Source: Stanieria sp964562685
GTDB lineage: Bacteria > Cyanobacteriota > Cyanobacteriia > Cyanobacteriales > Xenococcaceae
DNA: 64,000 nucleotides
Direction: 5' to 3'
Assembly: GCA_964562685.1 (NCBI GenBank)
Contig: CAZLUP010000011.1
Span: 26,747-90,746, forward strand
This document shows, piece by piece, positions 53,300-61,280 of the stretch; the first letter of the stretch is position 1; every line of letters begins with the position of its first letter. The notes below the pieces were generated by a model that was not told where the DNA came from, made no database searches, and saw nothing but the letters and a program-made list of their open reading frames with translations. The position numbers and the translations under genes were made by a program.

Positions 53300-55786
53300 A
53301 TGAAAATTCAATTTGATTACCGTTTTGATACGGAAGGTTTTTTTAATAATTCTCAAAGAAAAGCTGCTTTAGAAAAAGCTGGGGCAATTTGGTCATCTTT
53401 ATTGAAAGATGATTTTGCAGCTATTCCTGCTGGGGTGGAATTTACTGTAACTAATCCTACAACCAGAAATGGAACTTTAGAAAAAATTGTTTTAAAACAA
53501 GAAATTGATGATCTTTTAATCTTTGTAGGTACAAATAATTTTGGTAATCAATCTAATCAATTAACTACCCAAGGTACTTTAGGTGAAGCAAAAATAGATG
53601 GTTTTGATTTAAAAGGAGATATTTTTCAAAGAAGAATTAGTAAGAATTTTCGTGGTCAAGGTGCAGTTACTAATTTTGAACCTTGGGCAGGAACAATGAC
53701 TTTTAATAATAAGATTGATTGGGATTTTAATTTAAACAATCCTAATCCTCAAAAAATAGATTTTATTTCGGTTGCACTTCATGAAATCGGTCATATTTTA
53801 GGATTTGGTACTTCTGCTATTTTTAAGCAGATTGGTGCTGATGGAAAATTTGATGGAGTTAATGCCTTAGCTGTTAATCAAGGAAAGCCAATTCTTTTAG
53901 AACCAGATTTAGCTCATGTTCAAGAAGGCTTTAATCAAAATACTGTTTTACTAGATCCTCTCAATAATCCAGGACGTAATTTACCTACATCAATAGATTT
54001 AGCTTTGTTGGCAGATATTGGTTACCAAATTGACGGTTTTATTCCTCAAGGGACAACGCCGTTTCTCGCTACTAATGGCTCCGAAGTAATCTTTGGTTCA
54101 ATTATTGCCGAGCAATTAAGTGGGTTAGGTGGTAACGATACAATTCAGGGAAATGCAGGTAATGATTCTCTCTTTGGTGGTGATGGTGGCGATCTAATTT
54201 TTGGCGAAGCAGGAGAAGACTTACTCTTCGGCGAGGCAGGAAAAGACCAACTCCAAGGAGGAGTTGGAAATGATTCTCTCTCTGGCGGTGACGGAAACGA
54301 TCTTCTTTTCGGTGGTGATGGGTTAGATACTTTGTCAGGGGATAATGATAACGATCAATTGCAAGGAGGCGCACAACAAGACAACCTTCAGGGAAATGAG
54401 GGTAATGACACTATTTTTGGCGATGATGGCAACGATACCTTATTTGGCAATGAAGGTAATGATTATTTGTCAGGAGGCAATGGTAATGACACCTTAATTG
54501 GTGGAGAGGGCAATGATACTTTAGTAGGAGAGGCAGGTAGCGATCGCTTTAGATTTAATCTCAATAGTGCTAAAGATACTATTAATGACTTTACTGTCGC
54601 TGAGGATATTATTGCAATCTCTAGTGATTTTGGTTTTAATACTCCCGAGGAAATTCTGAAAGTGATTACTAAAACTATTCCTACTAGCAATGGCAAATTA
54701 TTTTCCGAACTGGTTCTCTCTTCAGGTAATGTAATTAATATTTATCACAATGCTGCTCTAAAGGCAGCTAATTTTGAAATTAATCGTCCTTTGCGAGTTA
54801 GCGCCTTTCAGTATAACAATTCTGGATTTGTGGTTAAGTTTAATCAAGCGATCGATCTAAAGAGTTTAAATCTCTACGATGGGCAAGATAGTACAAAAGA
54901 TTTACCAGATCTTAGTTTGGTTAGTAATACTACTGGAAAAACTATTAAAGGTTCACTGGTTTGGAATCATAAGAATAATACTCTTACCTTTGTTAAAACG
55001 GGTGGCATTCTAACCCCAGATGACTATACTTTAACTCTTAGCAGTCGAGCCGATAGTTTTATTAACTTACAAAAAGAATGGTTAGACGGAAATTTAGATG
55101 GTCAATCGGGCGGAAATGTAGTACAAAAATTTAAGGTTACCAATCAAAACAAAAGAGTTTTATCCTTAGCAGATTTTAGTCGCGCCCCAGGACATCCCAT
55201 CGAAGTTCCTGGGACTAACCCTAATCAGGGTTGGGCAGTTAGCTTAGATAATGGTTCGGCTATTACTCAAGTAGATTTTACTTTAACTTACAATACTGAT
55301 ATTCTTGGGGTGACTGACTTGTTAGTTAATCCCGATTTACCTGATGATTGGCAGATCATTAGCAAAAATCTTAGTAATCCTGGTAAAGCATCGATCAGTA
55401 TTGAAGGAACTGCTCCCTTAACCACAGGCGAAGTTGATTTAGTTTTTCTCAAAGCACAAATCAAACCAACTGCTGTTTATGGTACGTCGAGTTTATTAGA
55501 GTTAACCTCGGTTAGCCTCAATCAAGATAAAGTTGACGTAATCGGAGATAGTGCAGTGGCTCAAGTTGCCTATTTAGGAGATAGTAGTGGTAATAAAACC
55601 TACAGTGGTTTAGATGCTTCGTTAATCTCTCGTTTAGCTGTTGGTCTTGATACGGGTTTAGATGGTTATCCTTTCAACGACCCTTTAGCGATCGCAGATA
55701 TTAATCGAGATGGAGTCATTTCTGCTTTAGATGCTTCTTTAGTCGCTCAACACGCTAATGGCAGAACAATTGGCTTAATTCCCTAA
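53300..55786 (+). CDS. Secreted zinc metalloprotease-like protein with RTX repeats, cohesin-like and dockerin-like regions
   Basis: An 828-residue mosaic. Residues 1-250 contain the zinc helix HEIGHILGFGTS (His161, Glu162, His165). The third zinc ligand expected at position 171 of HExxHxxGxxH is Thr. Residues about 274-417 are 16 nonapeptide RTX repeats of the GGxGNDxLx type that bind calcium and support type I secretion. Then comes an Ig-like stretch, a cohesin-like domain (about 630-750) and two dockerin-like calcium loops (GDSSGNKTYSGLDASL and IADINRDGVISALDASL) at the end. No N-terminal signal peptide fits type I export. It may process or bind matrix in the biofilm; this is inference. Confidence 0.82.
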   Translation: MKIQFDYRFDTEGFFNNSQRKAALEKAGAIWSSLLKDDFAAIPAGVEFTVTNPTTRNGTLEKIVLKQEIDDLLIFVGTNNFGNQSNQLTTQGTLGEAKIDGFDLKGDIFQRRISKNFRGQGAVTNFEPWAGTMTFNNKIDWDFNLNNPNPQKIDFISVALHEIGHILGFGTSAIFKQIGADGKFDGVNALAVNQGKPILLEPDLAHVQEGFNQNTVLLDPLNNPGRNLPTSIDLALLADIGYQIDGFIPQGTTPFLATNGSEVIFGSIIAEQLSGLGGNDTIQGNAGNDSLFGGDGGDLIFGEAGEDLLFGEAGKDQLQGGVGNDSLSGGDGNDLLFGGDGLDTLSGDNDNDQLQGGAQQDNLQGNEGNDTIFGDDGNDTLFGNEGNDYLSGGNGNDTLIGGEGNDTLVGEAGSDRFRFNLNSAKDTINDFTVAEDIIAISSDFGFNTPEEILKVITKTIPTSNGKLFSELVLSSGNVINIYHNAALKAANFEINRPLRVSAFQYNNSGFVVKFNQAIDLKSLNLYDGQDSTKDLPDLSLVSNTTGKTIKGSLVWNHKNNTLTFVKTGGILTPDDYTLTLSSRADSFINLQKEWLDGNLDGQSGGNVVQKFKVTNQNKRVLSLADFSRAPGHPIEVPGTNPNQGWAVSLDNGSAITQVDFTLTYNTDILGVTDLLVNPDLPDDWQIISKNLSNPGKASISIEGTAPLTTGEVDLVFLKAQIKPTAVYGTSSLLELTSVSLNQDKVDVIGDSAVAQVAYLGDSSGNKTYSGLDASLISRLAVGLDTGLDGYPFNDPLAIADINRDGVISALDASLVAQHANGRTIGLIP

Positions 55787-55799
55787 AAATTGAGATTTT

Positions 55800-56285
55800 T
55801 TAAGACTTTAAAACCTCAGCAGTTGGTTTTGGCTGTTTTTGAATCAACCAACCAATTCCAGCAGCTACTATCCCGACTGCTATAAAACCCAAATCCCAAG
55901 CGAGTTGGTTAGTTCCTGCTTTAACATGATGAATTTGTAAAAGATGATGGTCGATGATGCCTTCAACAACATTAAACATACCAGCCCCAATCAGAATCGA
56001 ACCAATCAAAGTAGAAGTAGAGCGAGGTACATCATCTCTTTTTACTACTAACCAAAGGGCGATAATTCCTGCGATCGTCATTAACCAATCAAAGACATGA
56101 AATAAACCATCACCAATTGTATTTAATTCTAAACCAGCAACGGTTTGACTCGTTTCGATGTTAGTAAACATATGATGCCACTGCAAAAGCTGGTGAAAGA
56201 CAATGCCATCAAAAAATCCACCTTGACCGATACCAAGTAAAATCCCCGCGATAATTAAAGGACGACGATTTATAGCGGTTTTCAT
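55800..56285 (-). CDS. DUF2243 multispanning membrane protein
   Basis: A 161-residue protein with four transmembrane segments (for example LIIAGILLGIGQGGFFDGIV, WLMTIAGIIALWLVV, LIGSILIGAGMFNVVEGI). The GxGGFFDGIVFHQLLQWHHM block and the second IIDHHLLQIHHV block are the His-rich motifs of DUF2243, suggesting a metal or heme site (inference). It is followed on the same strand, upstream, by the DUF2231 gene with a 330-bp gap that holds a possible miniature element. Function unknown. Confidence 0.87.
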   Translation of the reverse strand: MKTAINRRPLIIAGILLGIGQGGFFDGIVFHQLLQWHHMFTNIETSQTVAGLELNTIGDGLFHVFDWLMTIAGIIALWLVVKRDDVPRSTSTLIGSILIGAGMFNVVEGIIDHHLLQIHHVKAGTNQLAWDLGFIAVGIVAAGIGWLIQKQPKPTAEVLKS

Positions 56286-56500
56286 AAATATAATAAGCTT
56301 TTAGTTATAGGCTAAATTTTTAACTAATTAAAATGACAGCAGTTTTCAAAAAAGTTTGCTAATAGTAGACCAAATGAAAAGTAAATAAGCTTTTGGACGA
56401 GACGGGGCTTTTAAAGGGCGCAATTACGCTCAACGCACAACCTCTCCTAATAAGTTGGCTAACAGCTAAAAGCTCAAAAAAGCTCCTAACCGTAGCAAAC

Positions 56501-56599
56501 ACTTATAGCAGTTCTCAGACTTTAATGGTACATTTAATTCTGCCTTCTGCCTTAAAGCGTTTAACTCTATACCTCATGACTATAAGAAACGCTATAAGT
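56501..56599. repeat. Candidate 99-bp miniature element with 9-bp terminal inverted repeats
   Basis: ACTTATAGC (56501-56509) and GCTATAAGT (56591-56599) are perfect inverted ends of an AT-rich, non-coding stretch. The rest of the 330-bp interval 56286-56615 shows no gene. Confidence 0.45.
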
Positions 56600-56615
56600 A
56601 TCTTCTAGACAAAGC

Positions 56616-57170
56616 TTAGGAAGAATGATCTGCACCAATAACCCCGATTTTGTGGCGGAAAGTCAACTCTCCACCATACCAACCGCCCACTGCAAGTAGG
56701 GTAGCTACGACTAAAGAGATAATAATTCCAATCGGAATAATATTGATAACTGGATTACCCAAGCGCAAACCAAAGTTTACAAAGGTCAGTACCAAAGCTG
56801 CGACATTAATCAGCATATGCGCCCAACCAGCCGTACGCTTGCGTACTCTAGGAACTCGAACAAAATCAAAAATGCCAATTAAAGCAGCCAGAATACCTGA
56901 TAATCCACCAATACCAATCAGCCAAAAGGCAGCACGTGCCCAGAAAAAGTCTTCAGTGAGCCAATAGCCAATATCAGCACCAGCAGCACCACTCAAAAAA
57001 GCCACAGGGAAAATAACTATAATTGGATGGATCGGATGTCCTGCGATTGAGACTGAACTAGTAACTCCACTAGCCACATATTCAGTTTGTCTGCTTTCTA
57101 TCAGAGGTGGAAGATTGGGATAAGGAACTTGATTAGGTCGTGATTCTTGATTAACGTCGGTATTTTGCAT
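56616..57170 (-). CDS. DUF2231 multispanning membrane protein
   Basis: A 184-residue protein. About 40 polar N-terminal residues precede the DUF2231 core, SIAGHPIHPIIVIFPVAFLS, with the conserved GHPxHP motif, followed by three to four transmembrane helices (AAFWLIGIGGLSGILAALI, LINVAALVLTFVNFGLRLG, PIGIIISLVVATLLAVGGW). DUF2231 proteins are putative integral membrane proteins of unknown role; the His residues may bind a metal or heme. The minus-strand order with DUF2243 suggests a related job, but nothing shows cotranscription. Confidence 0.88.
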   Translation of the reverse strand: MQNTDVNQESRPNQVPYPNLPPLIESRQTEYVASGVTSSVSIAGHPIHPIIVIFPVAFLSGAAGADIGYWLTEDFFWARAAFWLIGIGGLSGILAALIGIFDFVRVPRVRKRTAGWAHMLINVAALVLTFVNFGLRLGNPVINIIPIGIIISLVVATLLAVGGWYGGELTFRHKIGVIGADHSS

Positions 57171-57501
57171 TGATTTCTCCTAACGGATGCAAAATATTTA
57201 TTTTATTCTTCAGAAGGATCTGAATCAAATAAAAATTATAAATATTTATTTTTTCAAAAAGAATATTGTTCAAACAAAAAAGAAAAATTTTGTCTTTACT
57301 TTTAATTAACTAAAATACTCAATAATTTATTTGAAACGAGCATAAAAAATTCGTTAAGCGACCGCACTTTTGCTGCTTTAAAGCAATCAAATTGTTGTTT
57401 TGAATGTATTAATTTATAGCTTTAAGCAAACATGGCGGAAAAAGTCTCAAAAACGCTAAACTCAGCGTAGCAGTTTAGGATAATTTTTCGAGGATGTACT
57501 A
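57171..57501. other. 331-bp intergenic region, divergent promoters
   Basis: AT-rich DNA between the DUF2231 gene (minus) and the acidic protein (plus). It holds a 12-bp palindrome TGCTTTAAAGCA (57374-57385) and a stem CTAAACT/AGTTTAG (57456-57462, 57472-57478), the latter 24 bases before the downstream start codon. GAGG at about 57491 is its ribosome site. Confidence 0.45.
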
Positions 57502-57939
57502 ATGTTAGAAATTATTAGTTTGAATTTAATCAGCTTGTATCTTCAAGGTTTTCAAGTTTCATCGACTGCTTTAATGCAATTACAGCCTATTGGCTTGGAT
57601 CAAGCAGCGATATCGACACAGCTTACACCACTTCAATTAACTCCCGACACCATCGAGTTAGCAAAAGGTAAACCCTATCAATCAATTTATGAGAGAGAGA
57701 ACGTTAGCGATAATGACCAAGACGAAGAAGATCTTGAAGAATTAAGAAGAAGAGACTACGAAAGAAGAGAAGATGGTTATGAAGAGGAAGATAATAGTTA
57801 CGATAGCTACGACAGAAGTAATAGCGATCGCTCAGATGAAGACTATTGGCAATATCAAAGAAGAAGAGAAGCCCTAGAAGAACAAAAACGAGAAATTGAG
57901 AATCAAATTGAAGAATTAGACAATACCTATAGACGGTAG
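57502..57939 (+). CDS. Small highly charged protein with hydrophobic N terminus
   Basis: A 145-residue protein without a recognised domain. The N-terminal 20 residues are hydrophobic (IISLNLISLYLQGFQVSSTA), perhaps a weak signal or anchor. Residues 65-145 are an extremely charged, Asp/Glu/Arg/Tyr-rich stretch ending in a coiled coil (REALEEQKREIENQIEEL). GAGGATG precedes the start. It stands alone, convergent with the Fur-family gene. Such low-complexity sequence makes the function unreadable; codon use and the ribosome site favour a real gene. Confidence 0.55.
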   Translation: MLEIISLNLISLYLQGFQVSSTALMQLQPIGLDQAAISTQLTPLQLTPDTIELAKGKPYQSIYERENVSDNDQDEEDLEELRRRDYERREDGYEEEDNSYDSYDRSNSDRSDEDYWQYQRRREALEEQKREIENQIEELDNTYRR

Positions 57940-58083
57940 AATCGCTACGTGACAGTTAAAAGTCACCAATAAAAACCAATAAAAATAATCATTTATATTG
58001 TCAATTTTAAACAGTAGCGTTTACGCCCACGTTCCCTAGCTTCTTTTGCTTCTCAACACTTTTTCTCGATATTCAGTAGCCAC

Positions 58084-58518
58084 TTAGTTTTTATAACCGT
58101 AGAAATCAATTCGATAATCGGTTATTTTTACGCCAGTTTGTGCTTCAATCTGCTTAAGTAAGTCTTTTGGTAATTCTACATTGACATCAATGATCTGATT
58201 GGTATCAAGACAGTTGATATGGCTATGAGAATCGCTAATGTTGCCATATAGTCTGCCATCAGACTTTTCTAAACATTCAATAATCCCTTGGCTAGATAAT
58301 GCTTCTAAGTTTTGATAAACTGACGTGTGACCGATTTCTTTCCCCTGTTGACTTAACAGATCGTAAATTTCTCTAGCGGAAAGATGTTGTTGTTTTTCCC
58401 AGAGTAATTCCAGGATATAACGGCGTTGACGACTAACCCGCATTCCTAACTGTTGACAACGATCTAGGGCATCTGTCAAAGAACGAATCGGCTTAATAGC
58501 TGCCTCTTGATAGTCCAT
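58084..58518 (-). CDS. Fur-family transcriptional regulator
   Basis: A 144-residue metalloregulator. The winged HTH is MRVSRQRRYILELLWEKQQH, LSAREIYDLLSQQGKEIGHT and SVYQNLEALSSQGII. The dimerisation part carries a His-rich SDSHSHINCLDTNQIIDVNVE. Where Fur and PerR normally have HHHHLxCxxCG, only the first Cys of the pair remains (NCLDTNQ), so the structural zinc site is incomplete or differently built. Cyanobacterial PerR/FurC-type regulators are the likeliest relatives, responding to peroxide or iron. Its own upstream region is AT-rich; no Fur box was checked rigorously. It may regulate distant targets. Confidence 0.85.
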   Translation of the reverse strand: MDYQEAAIKPIRSLTDALDRCQQLGMRVSRQRRYILELLWEKQQHLSAREIYDLLSQQGKEIGHTSVYQNLEALSSQGIIECLEKSDGRLYGNISDSHSHINCLDTNQIIDVNVELPKDLLKQIEAQTGVKITDYRIDFYGYKN

Positions 58519-58639
58519 AGTTGAGGCTCTCTCACACTGCTAAACTAATACATACTCATTACCACTTTAGCTTAAAAGGGGTACAAATGTCTACTAGTAG
58601 CTTATTTGGTTAATTTTACTCTAAGTGTTTAATAATTCT

Positions 58640-59116
58640 ATGACTTTAATAATTGAATTAAATAATAACAGTATAGACAGTTTAGATTTAACTCCCGCTC
58701 ATAAAATTATTACTTCCTTACCTCAAGACCAAAAAATTACCGATTACGAACAAAAATTACAGTTTAAAATTAACTATCAACGAGAGGAAACCGATCCGCG
58801 GGAACTTTCAGAAATTCCAGAAATTAGATTGTGGTTTATTCGGTTAGATACTGCTTATCCTTGGTTACCTTATTTATTAGATTGGAAAACAGGAGAATTA
58901 GCACGCTACAGTGCCATGTTAGTCCCACACCAATTTAGTCGTGGAGAAGGCATTATTTATAATCCTGAAGCCTTAGAAATCTTTGTGATGCAGAAAATTT
59001 TTGCGATCGCTCAATGGTTAAAACAAAGAGAAATTTCTAGTAGATTTCGTCTCAAATCAATGGCACAAATTTTGGGTTACGATCTGGATGATTCTTTTTT
59101 CGATATGCTTGAATAA
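58640..59116 (+). CDS. CRR6-like NdhI maturation factor
   Basis: A 158-residue soluble protein matching CRR6 (DUF1817), the factor required to incorporate NdhI into the photosynthetic NDH-1 complex in chloroplasts and cyanobacteria. Conserved core: DPRELSEIPEIRLWFIRLD, then YPWLPYLLDWKTGELARY and LVPHQFSRGEGIIYNP. I chose ATG at 58640; the upstream GTG at 58625 only adds five residues. The gene is plus strand between the Fur gene and the Tat-exported phosphatase. Confidence 0.78.
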   Translation: MTLIIELNNNSIDSLDLTPAHKIITSLPQDQKITDYEQKLQFKINYQREETDPRELSEIPEIRLWFIRLDTAYPWLPYLLDWKTGELARYSAMLVPHQFSRGEGIIYNPEALEIFVMQKIFAIAQWLKQREISSRFRLKSMAQILGYDLDDSFFDMLE

Positions 59117-59189
59117 TTTATATTTCTTCTGCCTTGTTGCGGTTTAAAATCTGACCAGAAATTCTTTACTAATTTCGGGAGACTAATCT

Positions 59190-60074
59190 TTGAAACGGCG
59201 TAATTTTCTGATTATTGGTGGTTTAAGCGGATTAGGATTAGCTTTAATTGATCGTAAATTCATCAATCCAAAGCAAATTACAGCAGCAACTTGTACTCAA
59301 ATAGAAACTAGCAGAATCAAACCGCGATTTCGTTTTGTTTCGCTAGCAGATGTAGGTATGGGTAATAAAGGACAATATGCAGTCGCCCAAGCAATGAATT
59401 GTTATTGGCAACAAAATGCTTTTCCCTTGGTACTTTTAGCAGGAGATAATATTTATCCTGGGGGAGAAATTGACAAAGTTAACGCTGTTTTTGAACAACC
59501 TTATCAAAATTTATTAAAACAAGGTGTACGCTTTCAGGCTGTATTAGGTAATCACGATATTATTACTAATAATGGAGAAGATGAACTTCGTTATCAAAAC
59601 TATAATATGCAAGGGCGTTATTACACCTTTACCCAAGATTCAGTTCAATTTTTTGCCCTAGATACTAACGATAATGCGCCTTGGGATGAACAATTAACTT
59701 GGTTAGAAGAAAATCTCGCTCGTTCTCAATCTCGTTGGAAAATTGTCTATGGACATCATCCAGTTTATTCTTCTGGATTACATGGTGGTTCTCAATTTTT
59801 AAATGATCGATTAACGCCTTTATTTTCTCGTTATCAAGTTCAACTTTATATTTGTGGTCACGATCATAATTACGAACGCAGCAAAAATCTTCAAGGAACA
59901 ACTTATATTGTTTGTGGTGCAGGGGCTGGTACTCGCCCTGTTAGTAAGTCTGACTGGACTGCTTTTTCTGCTGATATATTAAGTTTTGTAGCGTTTGAAG
60001 TTTATGACAAAGTAATTAAAATTAAAGCGATCAATAGCATAGGAAAAGTTTTTGATAAAACGGCAATTTTTTAA
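59190..60074 (+). CDS. Tat-exported metallophosphoesterase (purple-acid-phosphatase-like)
   Basis: A 294-residue secreted phosphatase. The N terminus MKRRNFLIIGGLSGLGLALI is a twin-arginine signal. The dinuclear metal site is spread over the family blocks: LADVG (Asp), LAGDNIYPGG (GDN), VLGNHD (GNHD), YGHHPVYSSG (GHH) and CGHDHNYER (GHDH). It should hydrolyse phosphomonoesters in the periplasm or outside the cell. The start is TTG at 59190, with GGGAG about 9 bases upstream; no ATG fits the twin-arginine signal. Substrate unknown; a phosphate-scavenging role is plausible. Confidence 0.9.
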   Translation: MKRRNFLIIGGLSGLGLALIDRKFINPKQITAATCTQIETSRIKPRFRFVSLADVGMGNKGQYAVAQAMNCYWQQNAFPLVLLAGDNIYPGGEIDKVNAVFEQPYQNLLKQGVRFQAVLGNHDIITNNGEDELRYQNYNMQGRYYTFTQDSVQFFALDTNDNAPWDEQLTWLEENLARSQSRWKIVYGHHPVYSSGLHGGSQFLNDRLTPLFSRYQVQLYICGHDHNYERSKNLQGTTYIVCGAGAGTRPVSKSDWTAFSADILSFVAFEVYDKVIKIKAINSIGKVFDKTAIF

Positions 60075-60256
60075 TTGATTGCAGGTTATTTTTAGAACTT
60101 TGAGTAGACAGAATAGCATTGATTTTCTTGATTAATCAAGATTATTTTTACTTGAAAGTTAGGTTTTTTGTTTATAAATTTTCCGTTGTAAATTCTCAGG
60201 ATACTAACTTAATTCTGTAAAGAACGCGCAAACTTAAATACTTCTTTTTGGCATTC

Positions 60257-60517
60257 TCAATCCAAGTTTTTCACTATAGTAGTAATTTGTTCTGCTAAAG
60301 ACAACCAACTTTTTGTTTTAGCTTGCCAAACTGTTACAAATTGCTGAGGGGATAAAGTACAAAGTGCTGTAGTTTCTCCGTCAGCATTAGTAAACTCTAT
60401 TTCATAGGCATTGTCGTTATAACATTCAACAATTGTGCCTTGATCTCCTGCTTTAAGATTATCTTCTGGCAAATCTACTAATAATTCAACAATATCAAAT
60501 AACTCAGGTTGATTCAT
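60257..60517 (-). CDS. DUF4926 small protein
   Basis: An 86-residue acidic protein with the DUF4926 pattern: FDIVELLVDLPEDNLKAGDQ, GTIVECYNDNAYEIEFTNAD, then LSPQQFVTVW, consistent with a small beta-barrel (SH3-like). Its start overlaps the end of the DUF6883 gene by 14 bp, so translation is coupled. Pairs of this kind recur in cyanobacteria and elsewhere in my memory, which would suit a toxin-antitoxin or other small interacting module, but no biochemistry is assumed. Function unknown. Confidence 0.82.
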   Translation of the reverse strand: MNQPELFDIVELLVDLPEDNLKAGDQGTIVECYNDNAYEIEFTNADGETTALCTLSPQQFVTVWQAKTKSWLSLAEQITTIVKNLD

Positions 60518-60863
60518 TTCTCTTTCTTACATATAAAGTTACTAAGCGTGCTATGTTGCTATTTTGCTTGACTATCCATCCTGTTCTGACAATTTCTTGC
60601 TGTCCTGGTTTAATTCCTGTTATTTCTAAATCTACTTGATATCTTTGTCCGTGAATATCTGTTTTTTGCAAATTGGCTTCTGCATCAAGAGCAGTTGATT
60701 TAATTTTATCTAATAGTATTTCGTAATTATCTCTCGTAAAACCAAGATGACGCTCAAACATGATTGCTTTATCTGCGCCTTTGGGATTATCTGGATTAAG
60801 AGCATATTCTGTTAGTTTACGAGGATCGATATTGTTATCGATCACTAAATCTTTTAATTTCAT
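60504..60863 (-). CDS. DUF6883-like protein, partner of DUF4926
   Basis: A 119-residue protein resembling DUF6883: it opens LVIDNNIDPRKLTEYALNPD, a recurrent element for this family (LxxYxLNxxxxxGxxKA), and closes with a strand-rich IVRTGWIVKQNSNIARLVTLYV. Standalone DUF6883 proteins and toxin-tip versions exist, and a nuclease-like fold has been suggested for the group, as I recall without certainty. The gene overlaps the DUF4926 gene (first gene of the pair, 14-bp overlap). The 180 bp between the DUF4926 stop and the phosphatase gene (60075-60256) shows nothing. Confidence 0.75.
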   Translation of the reverse strand: MKLKDLVIDNNIDPRKLTEYALNPDNPKGADKAIMFERHLGFTRDNYEILLDKIKSTALDAEANLQKTDIHGQRYQVDLEITGIKPGQQEIVRTGWIVKQNSNIARLVTLYVRKRNEST

Positions 60864-61280
60864 AATTAATTCTGAAATTATATGCCAACAACATATTGCT
60901 CGTTTTTAGACAAAAAACAAACTCTCAAAAATTTTTAAGCATCAAAAAAAATATAGCTTCTGAACTACTTGCGTTAACTGAAGGTACATTAGGCGCGCCC
61001 GCACTTCGTTATAGTGAGCATAACTGGTAGCAAATCTTAAAAAAAATCTATTAATAAAGAAAAATCTGACCAAAATAATTTAGCTTTTAAAGTAATTATC
61101 ATTCTGTGATCAAGAACTCTTAAAAGACTTCATCTAGAATTTAACTATTGAACTGTTAACGCAGATTTAAACACAACTAATTGTAATAATCATCAATTAT
61201 TTGGCTCTTAATTCTATCTTTAATCACATTTAACTCAGTTGTAACTGCTATCTACCTAAGTTAAATAAAAAGGAATTTTT
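60864..61280. other. 417-bp divergent region before glgP
   Basis: AT-rich DNA between the DUF6883 gene (minus) and glycogen phosphorylase (plus). A GC-rich island GGCGCGCCCGCACTTCG at about 60991 is conspicuous in the AT-rich setting and resembles part of a cyanobacterial repeat. No gene or RNA was recognised. Confidence 0.4.

Noticed and set aside
56393..56608. A 71-codon plus-strand frame between the DUF2243 and DUF2231 genes
   Set aside because: Overlaps the candidate miniature element, and no domain or ribosome site supports it.
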